In this document: one piece after another, positions 24,330 through 33,219 of the stretch
Layout: each line of letters begins with the position of its first letter
Numbering within the stretch: position 1 is the stretch's first letter
Assembly: GCA_019638635.1 (NCBI GenBank)
Contig: JAHBTM010000019.1
Span: 1-34,757, forward strand
Length of the DNA: 34,757 nt
Reading direction: 5' to 3'
Origin: Ferruginibacter sp.
GTDB taxonomy: Bacteria > Bacteroidota > Bacteroidia > Chitinophagales > Chitinophagaceae
Program-made: the position numbers and the translations under genes
Notes under the pieces: generated by a model
Database searches by the model: none
Seen by the model: only the letters and a program-made list of their open reading frames with translations
Told to the model about the DNA's origin: nothing

Positions 24330-25096
24330 TATAAATCTTTTCTTTTGAATTTCCGGAGAGATATGAAAAGTGGAATAAACGCCCACAGCAACATAACGGC
24401 TATTGCCATCCAGAAACCATATTGGGTTCCGAAGAAATTCCTGAATATGGCACCGGTATAACCCATCATGGCAGATACGTCCATTTTCAGCAATACCAAA
24501 ATCCTGCTCAAATCAATAGGGTTCAAAGCGCTAATACCCACCATGGCTTTTTCCAACGGATACTCAGAAAACTGATACAAAATAAACAAAATCAATCCGT
24601 CGAACAACAGCGAAAAGTACAACCACAACAATATAACCCAGCCGATGCCTTTGGCTTTATCGCGTGCATACACTGCCGTTAGTAAAGCCACTGAAACAAA
24701 AATCAATGTGAGCAACACGCCCACTCCCATCATGGTAAATCCAGTTAACGTAGGCTCAAACAACAGAATGGGAATTCCGGTTCCTATTAAAAAAGCCACC
24801 ACCATGGAAACAGATAATCCGGTAAACATACTGAGTAATATGGTACTGCGCTTAATAGGCTGGCTTACCAGCAGTTCAATAAACTCATTGCTGTTGTACA
24901 CATAGATGGCTGAAAAAAGGATACAAACAAGTGGCACTACAATGAGGATAATATTGAGCAAACTCAGTAATCCTTTGGTAGATTGATCTTCCAGATTAAA
25001 GATACTCAACGTAATGGCGAGTAAGAACAAAGTATATCCAATCACAATTTTATTGCGCAGAATATCTATAATCACATATTTAATAATTTTTTTCAC
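24329..25096 (-). CDS. nosY: NosY, ABC transporter permease for NosZ maturation
   Basis: 255 residues with six membrane helices and no large soluble domain. Charged loops such as SQPIKRSTILLS and the ALNPIDLSRI segment are typical of NosY/ABC-2 permeases. It starts 3 nt after nosF and forms with NosF and NosD the NosDFY exporter that delivers copper and sulfur for the CuZ site of NosZ. Confidence 0.9.
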   Translation of the reverse strand: MKKIIKYVIIDILRNKIVIGYTLFLLAITLSIFNLEDQSTKGLLSLLNIILIVVPLVCILFSAIYVYNSNEFIELLVSQPIKRSTILLSMFTGLSVSMVVAFLIGTGIPILLFEPTLTGFTMMGVGVLLTLIFVSVALLTAVYARDKAKGIGWVILLWLYFSLLFDGLILFILYQFSEYPLEKAMVGISALNPIDLSRILVLLKMDVSAMMGYTGAIFRNFFGTQYGFWMAIAVMLLWAFIPLFISLRKFKRKDL

Positions 25097-25099
25097 TGG

Positions 25100-25807
25100 T
25101 TACATTTTTGAAATGATACTGGCCATTACACGTGTGAGTCTTTCCTCACTGGTTTCAGCCCTGAGTACATCCACCTTTTTGTGAAAACGGCATTGGCCGT
25201 CTTGCATATACATTACCTCGGTCACCAATTCATCGAGTTCGCTCAGTACATGCGAGGTAATCATAATCAGTTTATTCTTTTGTTTTTCCTGTATGATTTT
25301 TCGTTTAAGTATTTCGGTTGCAACAGGATCCAGCCCGGCCGTAGGTTCATCGAGAATGAGCACATCGGGATTAAACAAAAAGGCCAGTGAAGCACTCACT
25401 TTCTGACGCGTACCGCCCGACAGGGTGCGCATACGTTTGTTGGCCATGGTATTCAATTCAAACGCTTCAATCAATTCCTCATCCATTTCAGATGACTTTA
25501 CTTTTCGAATATCCTTCATCATATTCAGCACTTGTCCAATACTCATGTTGTCAGGATATCGGCCGATTTGAGGCATATACCCTATACGGCTCCGGTAGTT
25601 CCAATCGTGAAGAATATTTTTATCATTAAAAGTGATAAATCCATGATCGGGCACTACCATACCCAGTAAGGATTTAATGAAAGTAGTTTTACCGCTTCCG
25701 TTGGGGCCAATCAACGCTACACATTCTCCACGGAGTAATTTTACCGATACGTTATCGAGTGCTTTTAGCCTGCCAAATTTTTTACTCACATTGCTCGCTA
25801 TTATCAT
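25100..25807 (-). CDS. nosF: NosF, ABC transporter ATPase
   Basis: 235 residues with Walker A GPNGSGKTT (about 35-43), Q-loop GYMPQIGRY, signature LSGGTRQK, Walker B DVLILDEPTAGLD and the H-loop ITSH. Its start overlaps the nosD stop by 4 nt (ATGA at 25804-25807). It powers NosDFY. Confidence 0.93.
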   Translation of the reverse strand: MIIASNVSKKFGRLKALDNVSVKLLRGECVALIGPNGSGKTTFIKSLLGMVVPDHGFITFNDKNILHDWNYRSRIGYMPQIGRYPDNMSIGQVLNMMKDIRKVKSSEMDEELIEAFELNTMANKRMRTLSGGTRQKVSASLAFLFNPDVLILDEPTAGLDPVATEILKRKIIQEKQKNKLIMITSHVLSELDELVTEVMYMQDGQCRFHKKVDVLRAETSEERLTRVMASIISKM

Positions 25808-27039
25808 AACTTCAAAGGTTTCATCATTGGAAATTCATCTTTCAGATTTTCCGGTGTAATGGTAGGAATCATTTTTTCTGTTCGATCTAATAGGGTTGCC
25901 ATGAAACTTCTGATTAATATCATGGCAGGAGGATTTTTTTCAATGACCATGGAAAATAAACTCACCGGTCGATAAGGTACATCACCTTCACCGTTTCTAT
26001 CCAGGTCATATCCTTCATATTTATCCCAGTAATTGTTATTAAACCGATTCAGCACCAGGCTACCGTTGGTACCCACATCAAAGGTATTCGATAAAAAGTT
26101 GCATCGGGTTACATCCACATCCATACAACTGGCCATCAGCTTCATTGCCCAGCCGTTCAATTCGAATGTATTTTCCTTCATCGATACCCGGCTGGCACCT
26201 TCAAGATAAATACCAACTGTATTTTTGGCAAAGTGATTGTTTTCAATTTTACAGTCGCTCATCTCCTTCAACAATAAACCGTACGCAGCATCGCCCCAAT
26301 TATCTTTAAATACATTGAACCGCATTTCTACCCGTTGAGAATACATCACGGCAACGCCTGCACCATTGTTGGAGAACACATTGGCGTAATAGTGATTATC
26401 GTGTGAGAACATAAAATGTAATCCATACCGCAAATTACCTTCAGCAATATTTTCGGTAATGTTGGAAAGGGTGGCAAACTCAAGATAAATACCATCCCTG
26501 TGGCCTTGTATCAGATTTCCGTTGATTTCTAGTTTCTCACTTTTCCAGGCGTGGATTCCGTTACCACTTTGTTGCTCCACTTTGTTGCTCGAAAAAATCC
26601 GGTTACGCAAAATATTACATTGCGAACCGTACTGAATGTAGATTCCGAAAAATGTTTCTTCCAGGATATTGTTTTGAATGGTTACATGATTGGCATCGTA
26701 CACTTTAATACCACCCATATCCTGAATACTTGAAACACCGGAACGTATCACCCGTAGTCCTTCTATTAATACACCATGTGCTTTTATAGAAAGTACCTCA
26801 TATTTTTTTTCTCCATCGAGTGTGGGAAATTGTATGCCTTTCAGAGCAATGCGTTTATCGATGACGATGTTTTGCTCCTGATACAAACCGGGATAAACAT
26901 AAATAACATCTCCCTCTGCCGCAGCCTGTATGGCACTTTTGATGGTGGTATACGGCATACCTTTTCCTACTTTCAACACAGCAGCCACACTTGTATGAAA
27001 GATCATCAAACAGCATAAGATGATATAGATTATTTTCAT
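25804..27039 (-). CDS. nosD: NosD, periplasmic beta-helix copper-delivery protein
   Basis: The start is ATG at 27039 (MKIIYIILCC), within the ATGA overlap with nosL; the six codons before it are discarded. A Sec signal peptide (to about residue 20) precedes the conserved GMPYTTIKSAIQAAAEGD segment. Repeated CASH/parallel beta-helix turns follow, rich in I-x-x-N (for example NVFSNNGAGV and IENNHFAKNTVGIYLEG). It ends with the NosD tail NYWDKYEGYDLDRNGEGDVPYRP. It docks NosL and NosFY. Confidence 0.94.
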   Translation of the reverse strand: MKIIYIILCCLMIFHTSVAAVLKVGKGMPYTTIKSAIQAAAEGDVIYVYPGLYQEQNIVIDKRIALKGIQFPTLDGEKKYEVLSIKAHGVLIEGLRVIRSGVSSIQDMGGIKVYDANHVTIQNNILEETFFGIYIQYGSQCNILRNRIFSSNKVEQQSGNGIHAWKSEKLEINGNLIQGHRDGIYLEFATLSNITENIAEGNLRYGLHFMFSHDNHYYANVFSNNGAGVAVMYSQRVEMRFNVFKDNWGDAAYGLLLKEMSDCKIENNHFAKNTVGIYLEGASRVSMKENTFELNGWAMKLMASCMDVDVTRCNFLSNTFDVGTNGSLVLNRFNNNYWDKYEGYDLDRNGEGDVPYRPVSLFSMVIEKNPPAMILIRSFMATLLDRTEKMIPTITPENLKDEFPMMKPLKL

Positions 27040-28046
27040 TTCAATACATCCTCCCATTGAACTACATCACCCTTCATTTCTTTTTGCACTTCCTCCAATG
27101 CTTCACGTGTTTTAAAGGCCGCTACATTGCCCCGCATTGGACTACTGAGTTGCTCACTTTTTAACAGAAAGGCAGCTTTAACCGGTATTAGTTCCGGAGG
27201 TGCAGTGAAAGAAGCCAGATAAAGTTCCTGAATATTTTCTTTTGGCACTTCGTTGGATTCCACAAAGCTGATTAAGCAACGACTGTCATCGAATTTATAC
27301 ACCCTGCCTTTTTTAGTCAGCATTTCAGCGCCGTATCGGGAATCACTGATGGTCATTTTACAACTATAACACGCATCTTTTCCATACGCAATGGGTTCAG
27401 GTCCGGCATTGCAGCTACTTATCAGGAAACACATAGCAGCCATACTCACGGCTACGGGTTGTTTCATTTTTTTGTTTTTGCGCCATTCAATCATCAGGCA
27501 GAGTAATGCCAGGGCACCGGCGCCTATAAATATCCATCCCCCGGTGGCGGGTATGGAGTAGGCTTCGAAATTCAATAATTGTTTGTAACCGATTAAAGGG
27601 GGTTGGTAGGACATTCCCGGAACTTTAATGGCGGCATTGGGGTCGAGGTTGTGGCCATAATCGTACTCCCATCTCCAGAAATCAATCATGGCAATAATAC
27701 CAAACAACACAAAGGTGATGAACAATACGTTCAACCAGCGACGTCGGCCAATAAGACCTACAAGTACGAAAGCTATGGAAAAGAAAATGATGATACCGGG
27801 TAACACTTTAAACTCCACGAAATCCTCATCTCTCAACACCTTCATACCAATGTAGTGGTTGAGGCCGTTGATAATATCAACATTTCCACCCAGCTTATTT
27901 GCATAAATGTACAGACTGAGTCCTTCAGGATATTGAGGAGCAACAAGGTCTATCCGCCACATTGGTACAAATAAAATTACCAACAGTGCCAATCCGCTCA
28001 GTATAAGCAAAGATCTTGATATACCTGTTATTTTATTCTGTTTCAT
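27036..28046 (-). CDS. nosL: Membrane protein fused to NosL copper chaperone
   Basis: 336 residues. Residues 1-190 have four membrane helices with a periplasmic loop (PMWRIDLVAPQYPEG, FWRWEYDYGHNLDPNAAI), matching a membrane protein found next to nosL in many Bacteroidota nos clusters. Residues 194-336 are a complete NosL. An internal Met194 opens a lipoprotein signal (MKQPVAVSMA... lipobox LISSC), then DACYSCKMTISDSRYGAEM, the Cu(I)-binding region. An internal signal peptide in a fusion is odd. The junction lies at a run of seven T on the + strand (27467-27473), so a one-base error fusing two normally overlapping genes is possible. Confidence 0.88.
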   Translation of the reverse strand: MKQNKITGISRSLLILSGLALLVILFVPMWRIDLVAPQYPEGLSLYIYANKLGGNVDIINGLNHYIGMKVLRDEDFVEFKVLPGIIIFFSIAFVLVGLIGRRRWLNVLFITFVLFGIIAMIDFWRWEYDYGHNLDPNAAIKVPGMSYQPPLIGYKQLLNFEAYSIPATGGWIFIGAGALALLCLMIEWRKNKKMKQPVAVSMAAMCFLISSCNAGPEPIAYGKDACYSCKMTISDSRYGAEMLTKKGRVYKFDDSRCLISFVESNEVPKENIQELYLASFTAPPELIPVKAAFLLKSEQLSSPMRGNVAAFKTREALEEVQKEMKGDVVQWEDVLK

Positions 28047-28076
28047 AATTGTAAATCTACAAGTTTAAAAAAAATG

Positions 28077-28135
28077 ACCCATGATGAAGTTCCTACCGGG
28101 CAGTAACATCACGCAGGTAAAAAATCATCATGGGT
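28077..28135 (-). terminator. Long-loop stem between nosZ and nosL, terminator-like
   Basis: An 11-bp perfect inverted repeat (ACCCATGATGA at 28077-28087 and its complement at 28125-28135) encloses 37 nt. On the minus strand the second arm is followed by CA and eight T. It could partly end transcription after nosZ or stabilise the nosZ 3' end. The large loop makes an efficient terminator uncertain. Confidence 0.55.
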
Positions 28136-28220
28136 TCTTAGCAATCACCATCAGGCAGGCGGTATACAGACCCTCAACTTGCTGCACAACACCTTAGCAA
28201 ACTATATGGCGAACATATTT

Positions 28221-30182
28221 CTACTTCCCGGTGTGGAAGGTAAGCGGCACATTACTACCGGCAGGGGATACACGAATATATCCGGTCATTTCCTGATGCA
28301 GTGCACTACAGAAATCAGTACAATACATTGGGAAAATACCTACTCTGTCCGGAACCCATTTTAATGTAGTGGTTTCACCCGGCATGATCAACAGTTCTGC
28401 ATTATCCGCCCCCTTGATGGCAAATCCATGAGGTACATCCCAGTCTTGTTCCAGATTGGTTACGTGGAAATACACTTCATCGCCCATTCTGATTCCTTCA
28501 ATATTATCAGGAGTTAAATGCGAACGTATGGTGGTCATGTACACATGTACTTTGTTGCCTTCACGAATCACTTTAGCATCTGCCTCGCTCTTGGTGGCAC
28601 GAGGGTGTTCATTGGCTTTGATATCGAAGAACTTGATGGAACGCCCTTTTACCACATCTGCCGGTGCTGCCTGTGCATAGTGTGGCTCACCAATGGTAGG
28701 GAAATCGAGGATGAGTTGCATTTTATCTCCGCTGATATCGAATATCTGTGCACTTTGAGAAAGTTCAGGACCGGTAGGCAGGTAACGGTCTTTAGTGATT
28801 TTATTATACGCCACAAGATATTTATCATTCGGCTTTTTACTATCACCACCCGGAATCATCAGGTGACCTACAGAATAGAAAGTAGAAGCGCGATCCAGCA
28901 CTTTCAAATCTTTAATATTCCATTTCACCACTTCACTGGAAACGAACATTGAAGTGTATGCATTTCCTTTAGAGTCGAACTCGGTATGTAAAGGACCCAG
29001 GCCTGGTTTCTGCACTTCACCGTACAACGCTGATTCGTACTTCACCACCGGAATACCTTCATATTCACCTTCAAAATCTTTGGCGGCAATGGCTTTCTGT
29101 AATTTATCGAAGCTGAACACAGGAATCAATGCAGCCAGCTTTCCACTACCTACTATATACTCACCGGTAGGATCTACGTCGCAACCGTGAGGAGATTTCG
29201 GACAAGGAATCAGATAAACCAGCTCAGGGTGATCTTTCACATCAATCACCAGTACTTCGTTTTTGATGGTAGATGTAGCGGTATGGGTTTTTTCATCCCA
29301 ACGGTTGCTGGCATAACGAACAGCTTGCTTTTTACCTTTACCGGCTTTCACCAGTTCTTCAGCTTTTTTCCAGTTTACGGCCATGATGAAGTCTTTGTCG
29401 TTTTTAGACGCATTCACTTCAAGCAATGTATTGGCTTGTTCGGAATTATAGCAACTGAAGAAGAACCATCCATGCGATTTGCCTTTACCGGCATGGCTCA
29501 GATCGAAGTTTACTCCGGGGCATTGCAACTGGAATGCAATATCCATGTTACCATGCTCTTTATCTACACTGATGAATGTAATAGACCCTTTGAAATTTTC
29601 TTTGTACGTGTTGATAGGTACATCCCCGTTATTGAAATCCATAGGAACACTGAAACGGGTACCGGCCACCACATACTCTGTATTTTCTGTAATAAAAGGA
29701 GAAGAGTGGTTTCCGCCGCTGTTCGGAATTTCCAGAATTTCTGTAGTGCGGAATGTGGCTAAATCAATACGGGCGATACGCGGTGTATTGTTTCCGTTTC
29801 CAAAAACCCAACGACCGTCAATTTCACCATTGGTTTGAGACATTTGCACGTGGTGTAAATCGTCCCAAGGCACCATACCATGAGAAGTATTGAGCATGGG
29901 TTTAGTTTCTTCGCTGTATCCCCAGCCCTTTTCAGGATCCACCGAGAATACCGGAATAACGCGTAACAACCTGCCGCTTGGTAATCCGTACACAGAAAGT
30001 TGTCCGCTGAAACCACCGGAAACAAAGCTGTAAAATTCATCGTACTTGCCCGGGGCAACATACGCTTTCGCTCCGGCATCGCCACTCACGGCTGTTCCGG
30101 CATTTTTAGGCTTACAAGCCCCAAGCAGCAGAGCCGCTGCGAGTGTCACTAAGGACAAGGTTTGAAATGGTATCTTTTTCAT
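28221..30182 (-). CDS. nosZ: NosZ, nitrous oxide reductase (clade II, lipoprotein/Sec type)
   Basis: 653 residues. The N-terminus is a Sec lipoprotein signal with lipobox LLLGAC (Cys23), not a twin-arginine signal, which marks clade II. The seven-bladed propeller carries the CuZ histidines, including D-L-H110-H111, SHG and several later His residues. The C-terminal cupredoxin domain holds CuA: H585 in VPHGFAI, then C621-x3-C625-x3-H629-x2-M632. The enzyme reduces N2O to N2. It lies 102 bp downstream of a cytochrome c gene and 174 bp upstream of the nosL fusion. No TGAT-N4-ATCA site is perfect here, although TGATGCCATTAA (30237-30248) keeps one half. Confidence 0.97.
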   Translation of the reverse strand: MKKIPFQTLSLVTLAAALLLGACKPKNAGTAVSGDAGAKAYVAPGKYDEFYSFVSGGFSGQLSVYGLPSGRLLRVIPVFSVDPEKGWGYSEETKPMLNTSHGMVPWDDLHHVQMSQTNGEIDGRWVFGNGNNTPRIARIDLATFRTTEILEIPNSGGNHSSPFITENTEYVVAGTRFSVPMDFNNGDVPINTYKENFKGSITFISVDKEHGNMDIAFQLQCPGVNFDLSHAGKGKSHGWFFFSCYNSEQANTLLEVNASKNDKDFIMAVNWKKAEELVKAGKGKKQAVRYASNRWDEKTHTATSTIKNEVLVIDVKDHPELVYLIPCPKSPHGCDVDPTGEYIVGSGKLAALIPVFSFDKLQKAIAAKDFEGEYEGIPVVKYESALYGEVQKPGLGPLHTEFDSKGNAYTSMFVSSEVVKWNIKDLKVLDRASTFYSVGHLMIPGGDSKKPNDKYLVAYNKITKDRYLPTGPELSQSAQIFDISGDKMQLILDFPTIGEPHYAQAAPADVVKGRSIKFFDIKANEHPRATKSEADAKVIREGNKVHVYMTTIRSHLTPDNIEGIRMGDEVYFHVTNLEQDWDVPHGFAIKGADNAELLIMPGETTTLKWVPDRVGIFPMYCTDFCSALHQEMTGYIRVSPAGSNVPLTFHTGK

Positions 30183-30284
30183 GACTGTAATGGGTATTTT
30201 GTTTTAAAAGTTTAGACAAGCAACTGCCTGTTGGCATGATGCCATTAATATGTATAGTTTAGATTTTACGGAATGGAATGGTGA

Positions 30285-30767
30285 TTATTTCACCCCATCA
30301 TTCTGCCTCATGAATTCATATACCTGACGGGTTTCATCATCGTTCAGGTTTTGATTGGGCATACGAACCAGACAAATTTCCAGCTGCGCCTGAGCTTTAG
30401 GATCTTTATCCAACATCTCATCCGGATTCGTAGTGAAATTCATAATCCAAGCAGCGGTGTTGCGTAATGTTACACCTTTCCAGCCCGGTCCTACCAAACG
30501 CTCATCCGTTAACTTATGACAACTGGCACACTTCATAGAATACACTTTCTCCCCTGCAGCTGCCAGTGCGGGATCTAAAGTTTCCGGCACCTCAACATCT
30601 TTGAATTTACCTTCTCCACGTTCAGGATCATACGCCGGTGCACCCGTAGAAGTGGTTGGTGTTTCAGAAGCACCATCGGTTGCCGCAGGTTTCGAATCGC
30701 CCTGACCGCCACCGCAGGCAAATAAAATGACCGATAAAATGATTGCTGTTAAGAATGTACGTTTCAT
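30285..30767 (-). CDS. Monohaem cytochrome c lipoprotein, likely NosZ electron donor
   Basis: 160 residues from ATG at 30767 (MKRTFLTAII); a longer in-frame start upstream is discarded because it precedes the signal. The lipobox is ILFACGGG. A flexible Thr/Ala/Pro-rich linker follows to about residue 50. The class I cytochrome c domain has haem motif CASCH, GPGWKGV and the Met ligand region VRMPNQNL. Position directly before nosZ suggests it feeds electrons to the N2O reductase or the cbb3 oxidase. Confidence 0.9.
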   Translation of the reverse strand: MKRTFLTAIILSVILFACGGGQGDSKPAATDGASETPTTSTGAPAYDPERGEGKFKDVEVPETLDPALAAAGEKVYSMKCASCHKLTDERLVGPGWKGVTLRNTAAWIMNFTTNPDEMLDKDPKAQAQLEICLVRMPNQNLNDDETRQVYEFMRQNDGVK

Positions 30768-31022
30768 ACGCTGTATAATTTTGATATACAAGATTACTAC
30801 GTATAACACCGAAGGAGTATGCGCTCAGTCATAAAACAAAGCTTGCTCATCCATTCGTATAGTATTTTAAACTATTAATTGCGTATAAATCAATACCATA
30901 GAGGGTTTCAGCCGAATCGAATCTTCATCATACGTGCTTATGATTATTCTCATCTTCAAATCAATGTATTGTCATTCAGTAGATTTTTGTAAATTGGACA
31001 AACACCTCTTATTTTGCGCGCT

Positions 31023-31637
31023 ATGATTGATCAGGATTTATTATTTCAATGGGGTGCTATTACCAAGAAGGTAGTAGCAGAAGAAAAGGTAGTTGAGGAA
31101 GACCATCCCTCGTATTATTATTACCAATTGCTGGAGGGGCGTTTGCGCGCAGTGAACATTAATGAACAAGGCAAAGAATACTTACAGTACATTGTAAATC
31201 CGGGCGAAACCTTTGCAGAAATTCCATTGGTTATACCAACGCCCTTTCAAATTACGGTAGTGGCGGATATACCTTCTGAGATCATCAAACTTCCAAGAGA
31301 CCGATTTGATACTCTCTTAGCCAACCATCCGCATCTACAGACAGAACTCAGTAAAGTATTGGCTAACCGGTTAAGGTTAAAATATATTATCACTAAAGAA
31401 CTGTGCAACCACAATCCGCAGCACAGCATACTATCTCTGTTAGAATATTTACAGAAAGAAGGTAAACACATTTGCAAGGCATGCAATAAAGTTGAATTGA
31501 CTCGTCAGCAAATAGCAGATATGCTCGGCTTAAGGGTTGAAACAGTGATACGCGCCATCCGCGATTTATACGACCGGGAATTGCTCGTTATTCAAAACGG
31601 CAAAGTGTTTTACCCGGCCAGGGTGCATAATACCTAG
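31023..31637 (+). CDS. Crp/Fnr-family transcription regulator
   Basis: 204 residues from ATG at 31023; a TTG at 31014 is less likely. Residues about 10-115 form the cNMP-type beta roll (LLEGRLRAVNINEQG, NPGETFAEIPLV). The HTH is at about 156-190. The recognition helix R171-V-E-T-V-I-R177 keeps the Glu and Arg seen in FNR (E209, R213), with Ile in the Ser212 place. There are no FNR-type N-terminal cysteines. Instead HICKACNK (C151, C154) lies just before the HTH, with C128 upstream, a possible metal or redox site. It is divergent from the nos operon, 255 bp away, and followed after 3 nt by a membrane protein gene. It is a second candidate reader of the TGAT-N4-ATCA operators. Confidence 0.92.
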   Translation: MIDQDLLFQWGAITKKVVAEEKVVEEDHPSYYYYQLLEGRLRAVNINEQGKEYLQYIVNPGETFAEIPLVIPTPFQITVVADIPSEIIKLPRDRFDTLLANHPHLQTELSKVLANRLRLKYIITKELCNHNPQHSILSLLEYLQKEGKHICKACNKVELTRQQIADMLGLRVETVIRAIRDLYDRELLVIQNGKVFYPARVHNT

Positions 31638-31640
31638 CTG

Positions 31641-32861
31641 TTGCAAAAACTACAACACATGCGTTTATGGCTTAAACTTTCATTATTCAATTTACTCATT
31701 GTTAGTTCACTGGGTGTGGTATTGCGATATAAAATCGCATATTCGTTACCGTTTGTAGACCAGAAGTTCCTGCTGCATGCACATTCTCATTTTGCTTTTA
31801 CCGGATGGATTACTCAAACCCTGATGGTGTTGATGGTACAAAATCTGGTTACACGAGGCATTCCAACAGCATTTAAACAATATAACCCACTCCTTTTACT
31901 AAATGCACTGAGTGCTTATGGCATGTTGCTGAGTTTTCCTTTTCAAGGATATGGTGCGGTATCGATTGCTTTCTCCACTCTTTCTATTTTGGTATTTTTT
32001 GCATTCGCTTATTGTTATACCCAACACCTGAAATCATTACCGGCACACCCTCAAAATAGATGGCTGTACACTTCGTTGCTTTTCAACGTCTTCTCGGCGA
32101 TTGGTACATTTTATCTGGCGTATCTGATGATTGGACAATCCGGTGGTCAAAAGCAATATTTATCGGCTATATATTTCTTTTTACATTTTCAGTATAACGG
32201 TTGGTTCTTCTTTGCTTCCATGGGTTTACTTACGCCCTCATTACTGCGTTTATCCATTAATGTGAACTACCTGAACAGTGCATTCTGGATATTCTTTGCC
32301 GCCTGTATACCGGGTTATTTATTATCGGTATTGTGGCTCCCCATGCCGAACTGGATATACTGGATCGTGGTTCTCTCCGCCGTTTTGCCCGTCTTCGCCT
32401 GGGGCCGTTTGTGGCTGCATCTTCAAAAAAGTAAATCACATTTTAGTACCATATTTGAAAAGCCCGTAAGGTGGCTGCTGGCTGCCGTTTCCCTGGCTTT
32501 AACCATCAAATTATTATTACAGGCAGGATCTGTTATTCCGGCACTTTCGAAAATATCGTATACTTACCGCCCAATTATCATCGGATACCTGCATCTGATT
32601 TTGTTGGGTATTTTCACCTTATTCTTACTGGCACAAATCATACATCATCAATTGCTGTTTTTTAAAAGACTTGCGTATGTGGGTTTGATTGTTTTTACCG
32701 TGGGCATTGTGCTCAATGAACTGGTATTGATGTTACAAGGTGGCTCGTATATGAATTATGTGAATCTACCTTACACCAATGAAGTATTGCTGGCGATAGC
32801 AGCAACCATGAGTATCGGACTCCTATTGATTACTACTGGAACGACCCGAAAGAAAGTTTGA
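31641..32861 (+). CDS. 12-helix membrane protein, distantly oxidase-like
   Basis: The start is TTG at 31641, or ATG at 31659 (MRLWLKLSLF). About 406 residues with 12 predicted membrane helices and almost no soluble part. Helix 2 begins with H46-A-H48-S-H50-FAFTGW, helix 6 carries FFLH182FQYNGW, and helix 10 has GYLH318LILLG. In haem-copper oxidase subunit I, low-spin haem ligands sit in helices 2 and 10 and a CuB His in helix 6; the helix 7 His pair of that family is absent. NnrS-like proteins also have about 12 helices with a WHAHEM-type helix. I cannot name it. It follows the Crp/Fnr gene by 3 nt and probably shares its transcript. Confidence 0.8.
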   Translation: MQKLQHMRLWLKLSLFNLLIVSSLGVVLRYKIAYSLPFVDQKFLLHAHSHFAFTGWITQTLMVLMVQNLVTRGIPTAFKQYNPLLLLNALSAYGMLLSFPFQGYGAVSIAFSTLSILVFFAFAYCYTQHLKSLPAHPQNRWLYTSLLFNVFSAIGTFYLAYLMIGQSGGQKQYLSAIYFFLHFQYNGWFFFASMGLLTPSLLRLSINVNYLNSAFWIFFAACIPGYLLSVLWLPMPNWIYWIVVLSAVLPVFAWGRLWLHLQKSKSHFSTIFEKPVRWLLAAVSLALTIKLLLQAGSVIPALSKISYTYRPIIIGYLHLILLGIFTLFLLAQIIHHQLLFFKRLAYVGLIVFTVGIVLNELVLMLQGGSYMNYVNLPYTNEVLLAIAATMSIGLLLITTGTTRKKV

Positions 32862-33219
32862 AATAAATTCCTTTCATGAAGTTTATCAGAAAAATGTGTA
32901 TCATCAAACGAACAATTGGTATCAGTATGCCGCATAGCCATGTCTTGGACGTTATAGTGCGATTGTAAAAACACATTCCCTCGGAGTGCCTCAGAAATAA
33001 ATCACGCAGCATAAAGCAGAAGTTCATAAAATGTTCAGCGAAATTCAGTGGAAAAATCAGCGCGAATTTGTGGGATAAACATTCATACCTATGTCAATAC
33101 GATTTTCTTCCTGCAGGTGCTTCTAATAAAAGATAGGTATCAGACGAAAAATGTACAAACGGGAAGCATGAGTGTACATCACGTAAACGAATAAACGAAA
33201 TCAATAAAATCCATAATTG
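32862..33219. other. Non-coding gap between convergent genes
   Basis: About 360 bp between two convergent genes. I see no coding frame with character, no strong terminator hairpin and no TGAT-N4-ATCA operator in it. Confidence 0.55.

Noticed and set aside
30927-30944. Inverted repeat ATCATA-N6-TATGAT between the cytochrome and Crp genes
   Set aside because: Does not match the TGAT-N4-ATCA spacing and has no -7 element at a consistent distance; too weak to call an operator.
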